Positions 23,067-25,353 of a stretch of DNA of 25,353 nt are shown here, piece by piece (position 1 is the stretch's first letter; every line of letters begins with the position of its first letter). The position numbers and the translations under genes are program-made. Source of the stretch: a virus; IMG/VR virus record IMGVR_UViG_3300027784_000041, positions 1-25,353 of that record; one strand, written 5' to 3'. Below the pieces are notes generated by a model. That model did not search any database. It was not told the origin of the DNA and worked only from the letters and a program-made list of their open reading frames with translations.

Positions 23067-23927
23067 TCACCTCACAGAAATAACTAACTTATCTTCAGAA
23101 TACTGACTGACTTCATAGCCTAATGTATTTAAGTCGCTATTTAACTCTTCAATTTTTGCATCAAGGTCATCGTCATTTATATTAATATCAAAGACTATGG
23201 ATACTGTAGTGCTTTCTTCTTCATTTATTGTATATTCACCGCTAACTCTACTCATCCAGTTACTTAAAACACTCATTAAATCAGCAGGTTTATGAATTTT
23301 TTTACCTGTATCTCCGTCTTTTACTATAGAAGTATACTGTGTAATGCCTGCAGTTTCCTGCATTAAAGTCATTAATTGCTCTATTAAACTACTGTCAAAA
23401 TCAATCATAGCCCTAATATACTTTGCAACATAAGGATACCATTCAGAAGGTCTATTAAGAAGATGAGCTAAATGTTTACATACTGCTCCTCTTCTCTCAG
23501 GATTTCTCAAGTCAGGAGGTCGATTTTCAGGATCTCCCGGAGGAGTCGCTAAATATCCTCCTCTGGTAGCCATATACTGAAACCTATACCTAAAATCAGG
23601 GCAGGTACAATGTATGTGTATCTCATTTTCATTTACAGCTTCACTTAACGCTTTTTTGACTCTTTTAAATCTATCAGTATCTTCTGGAGATAAATGATTT
23701 TTAAGAATTTCTAAAAAACCTTCTAATTTTATAGTAGTCTCATAATCTCCTATAGTAAAATGAGCTTTAAAGTCCCCCCGATACAACTCGCCGGGATCAC
23801 TAACTCTAACATCTTTCATAGAATAATTTAATCTCTTTTTAAACCTTGTTTCAGTATCTTGTTTTACTGTATCTAATATTTCTTGCCTTGTTAATTCTAA
23901 TAAATTAGATTCATTTATTTTTAAGAT
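23067..23927 (-). CDS. SWIM zinc-finger phage protein, apparently starting at ATC
   Basis: A protein of about 286 residues. The first ATG (23819) has no ribosome binding site, yet the frame stays open upstream and encodes a convincing extension (I-L-K-I-N-E-S-N-L-L-E-L-T-R-Q-E-I-L). That extension has no ATG, GTG or TTG, but an in-frame ATC at 23927 lies 9 bases after GGAGG. In this numbering the SWIM finger is Cys107-x-Cys109 ... Cys150-x-His152 (C-T-C-P-D-F and C-K-H-L), with a long loop of Gly, Pro and Arg between. SWIM fingers bind zinc and mediate nucleic-acid or protein contact. Similar 'CTCPDF...CKHL' proteins occur in structural regions of large phages in my memory, without known function. 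If the ATC start is wrong, the ATG form has 250 residues. Confidence 0.7.
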   Translation of the reverse strand: MLKINESNLLELTRQEILDTVKQDTETRFKKRLNYSMKDVRVSDPGELYRGDFKAHFTIGDYETTIKLEGFLEILKNHLSPEDTDRFKRVKKALSEAVNENEIHIHCTCPDFRYRFQYMATRGGYLATPPGDPENRPPDLRNPERRGAVCKHLAHLLNRPSEWYPYVAKYIRAMIDFDSSLIEQLMTLMQETAGITQYTSIVKDGDTGKKIHKPADLMSVLSNWMSRVSGEYTINEEESTTVSIVFDININDDDLDAKIEELNSDLNTLGYEVSQYSEDKLVISVR

Positions 23928-23933
23928 AACCTG

Positions 23934-23942
23934 CCACCTCCC
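23934..23942 (-). promoter_or_regulatory. Ribosome binding site GGGAGGTGG pointing to an ATC start
   Basis: The minus strand reads GGGAGGTGG, with 9 bases from GGAGG to ATC at 23927. It is 110 bases or more from the first ATG of the same frame, so it cannot serve that ATG. It lies just after the stop of the preceding gene (23950). Confidence 0.6.
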
Positions 23943-23949
23943 AACTACC

Positions 23950-24369
23950 TTAACATAGTTCTAGCTTTTTGTTGCAATCAGGACATTCTACATAATTTTC
24001 ATTCAAAGTAGGGAAAATATTACCACAAAAAGCACATTCATAATGATATTCATCAGATTCAATATATCTGTCAATACTCATTAAATTCTCTACACGTCTA
24101 ACTTCACTTACAAAAGCTTTATAATCAATAATATTTAACCTATCAAATAACAAAAGCAAATCGTTACTTCTTTCTCTGGCAACTATATATCCAGTATGCT
24201 TAAATAACAAGTTATAGTCCTGAGAATCAAATATACCCTTATCATGCATCTGAGTAACCATTGGTTCTATCAAATTCTCAGGACTGTCTCTTAAATCAGT
24301 AAAAACTAAACCTAAATCATCTTTAAATCTTTCTTTGGCATCTAAATAACTTATCTGTTCAAATCTCAT
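23950..24369 (-). CDS. Zinc-ribbon protein, head-tail region
   Basis: A 139-aa protein starting at ATG 24369, three bases after the previous stop, with GAGG inside the end of the previous gene. The N-terminal 100 residues are helical with charged residues (starting MRFEQISYLDAKERF). The C-terminal end is a zinc ribbon: Cys112 and Cys115 in C-A-F-C-G, Cys129 and Cys132 in C-P-D-C, plus a last-residue Cys139. I recognise no specific family. Zinc-ribbon tails of this kind often stabilise small proteins that contact nucleic acid or protein. It lies directly upstream of the SWIM gene. Confidence 0.6.
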   Translation of the reverse strand: MRFEQISYLDAKERFKDDLGLVFTDLRDSPENLIEPMVTQMHDKGIFDSQDYNLLFKHTGYIVARERSNDLLLLFDRLNIIDYKAFVSEVRRVENLMSIDRYIESDEYHYECAFCGNIFPTLNENYVECPDCNKKLELC

Positions 24370-24372
24370 ATA

Positions 24373-25257
24373 TTACTCATCCTCTAATGATACATTACCC
24401 TCTAGCAAATGAGTTTTCTCGTTCATGGATTCTACATATGTCCTATAATCAAAGTCTAATACTTTAATTTTATTTTCTCTAATCTCAACTTTAATAGTAG
24501 AATCTTTGTCAAATAATTCTTCTTTCTTATCTCCAATATAACATTCAAAAATTCCTTCATCATCAATAACTTTCATTAAACCTTCTATATAAAGTTCTAC
24601 ATTTTTAGATTCATTTTCAGTAACTAATTTAGCTTTTAATGATAAATTTTTACTAGGAAGAGCGTGTGCTTCCTTGACAATTAGATCTCTAAACTTATCT
24701 ATTTCTGCTTTATCTTCCATAGCCTCATTAATATCTTTAAATGCTTTATTAGCTAAAGCTTCTAAAGATTCTTCATCAAAAAAGTAATCATCATATCTCT
24801 TTTCTTTTATTTTTTCTTTTCCTCTAGTAGCAAGCTTTCTGCGTTCATTTCTTCTGTTCCTTCTGCTTCTTTTTCTTTCCCTATAAGAACGTACTCTACC
24901 CCTGTTACGATTTAAATAATTAGATTCGTCTGCTCTTCTACCACCGTCTCCTGGCTTTGTAGTTTTTCTCTCAGGACTACGTTTAGGATCAGTTCCTGCT
25001 CTATCAACTTGAGGAAATCTTCTAGGCTCTTCTGCTTGATCTTCTACATTAGTAGCTGGTAATGAATCGCTTTCTGCGTCATCTTCATCTCTGATAGATC
25101 TTCTCCAACTTCTGTCATCGTCATCTGCCCGTTTAGTAGTTCTGACTTTCCTATTTCTCACATCACTATGATCAGAAATATCTTCGCCAATCCTTCTTCT
25201 CCTTCTTATCTTTTCAAGATAATTTTTACTTCTTCTAAAATTTCTTCTTCTCTTCAC
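24373..25257 (-). CDS. Protein with an Arg-rich N-terminal half and an acidic C-terminal domain
   Basis: A 294-aa protein starting at GTG 25257, with AAGGAG 9 bases upstream. The first 155 residues contain about 40 Arg by my count, in clusters (KIRRRRR, RKRSRRNRRNERRK) alternating with acidic patches (ADDDD, DEDDAESD), and look disordered. Residues 156-294 look folded, with helices ('SLEALANKAFKDINEAM') then strands ('ECYIGDKKEELF', 'TIKVEIRENKIKVLDF'). The charge suggests binding to DNA or RNA, for example packaged DNA or a scaffold role in the head, but no family is recognised. It is the first complete gene in this window's operon and follows a possible promoter. Confidence 0.65.
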   Translation of the reverse strand: MKRRRNFRRSKNYLEKIRRRRRIGEDISDHSDVRNRKVRTTKRADDDDRSWRRSIRDEDDAESDSLPATNVEDQAEEPRRFPQVDRAGTDPKRSPERKTTKPGDGGRRADESNYLNRNRGRVRSYRERKRSRRNRRNERRKLATRGKEKIKEKRYDDYFFDEESLEALANKAFKDINEAMEDKAEIDKFRDLIVKEAHALPSKNLSLKAKLVTENESKNVELYIEGLMKVIDDEGIFECYIGDKKEELFDKDSTIKVEIRENKIKVLDFDYRTYVESMNEKTHLLEGNVSLEDE

Positions 25258-25292
25258 TTAAAATCACTCCTTATTAATTGAATTAAATTTTT

Positions 25293-25321
25293 ATTAAAAA
25301 TAAAGTTCAGAATCCTACCAA
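25293..25321 (-). promoter_or_regulatory. Possible sigma-70-type promoter before the operon's first complete gene
   Basis: On the minus strand TTGGTA (25316-25321, 4 of 6 to TTGACA) is followed after exactly 17 bases by TTTAAT (25293-25298, 5 of 6 to TATAAT). The gap from 25258 to 25322 has no gene. Just upstream, bases 25323-25352 could be the last nine codons (ending R-Y-stop) of a gene entering from the right. Such matches occur by chance in AT-rich DNA, so this is weak. Confidence 0.25.
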
Positions 25322-25353
25322 TTTAATATCTTTTCACATCGTTAATATAAACT

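Noticed and set aside
304-25257. Open frames on the plus strand (for example 503-724, 2241-2552, 8345-8662, 10511-10735, 11685-11906, 15167-15367, 21117-21356, 21625-21843)
   Set aside because: They lie opposite well-supported minus-strand genes, have no ribosome binding sites of the local type, and give low-complexity Ser/Phe/Ile-rich translations typical of antisense of Glu/Lys-rich coding.
25281-25302. AT palindrome near 25286-25300 as a terminator
   Set aside because: Stem is A-T only and short, with no clear T run after it in either direction distinguishable from background.
25323-25352. Last nine codons of a gene entering from the right edge (ending R-Y-stop)
   Set aside because: Nine codons in AT-rich DNA are too few to call a gene; mentioned only in the promoter entry.
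1-25353. CRISPR arrays, tRNA genes, insertion sequences, integrase or attachment sites
   Set aside because: I saw no regularly spaced direct DNA repeats with unique spacers, no cloverleaf-like segment in the few gaps, and no transposase or recombinase motif.

Overview
This window is part of the virion-structure operon of a contractile-tailed phage (myovirus-type, T4-like in its tail fold set). Every gene I can support lies on the minus strand, so transcription runs from about 25.3 kb down to 1. The DNA is visibly AT-rich, genes are packed with gaps of a few to about 30 bases, and most starts follow a strong AGGAGG-type ribosome binding site. Together these suggest a low-GC Gram-positive (Bacillota-like) host. 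Many virion proteins are very acidic; the sheath insertion has almost no Lys or Arg. That would fit a salt-adapted host, but this is inference only.

Layout in transcription order. 25257-18955: head-to-tail joining region. It holds an Arg-rich protein, a zinc-ribbon protein, a SWIM zinc-finger protein that seems to start at a non-canonical ATC, several small proteins of unknown role, a neck-like protein, an HK97 gp10-like tail-completion protein and a gp15-like tail terminator. 18918-14454: a zinc-finger protein with a strong internal start, the tail sheath (847 aa, enlarged by about 350 residues of acidic repeats), the tail tube, and a pair of overlapping assembly-chaperone genes that may use +1 frameshifting. 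14438-6490: the 1238-aa tape measure with an embedded lysozyme-like domain and a repeat array, then a baseplate hub series: tube-initiator-like protein, LysM protein, gp27-like hub, gp5-like spike, PAAR tip and gp25-like wedge.

6472-1: the unusual part. Where one expects gp6/J-like and gp7/I-like wedge genes directly after gp25, there are instead a 50-aa gene not previously listed, a small structural protein, a 1070-aa subtilisin-family protease with an apparently complete catalytic triad and three Ig-like repeats, and a run of small beta-rich proteins. The last complete one (304-1290) carries the same module that repeats in the protease. A partial gene runs off the left edge.

How it may work together: sheath, tube and hub form a standard contractile injection machine. 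The cell-wall-cutting activity appears to have moved from the spike (no lysozyme insert in the gp5-like protein) to the tape measure. A protease sits where host-surface or fibre proteins are normally encoded. My leading hypothesis for something new is a tail-borne subtilase that digests a proteinaceous host surface such as an S-layer, or that matures virion proteins, assembled with neighbours through a shared beta module.
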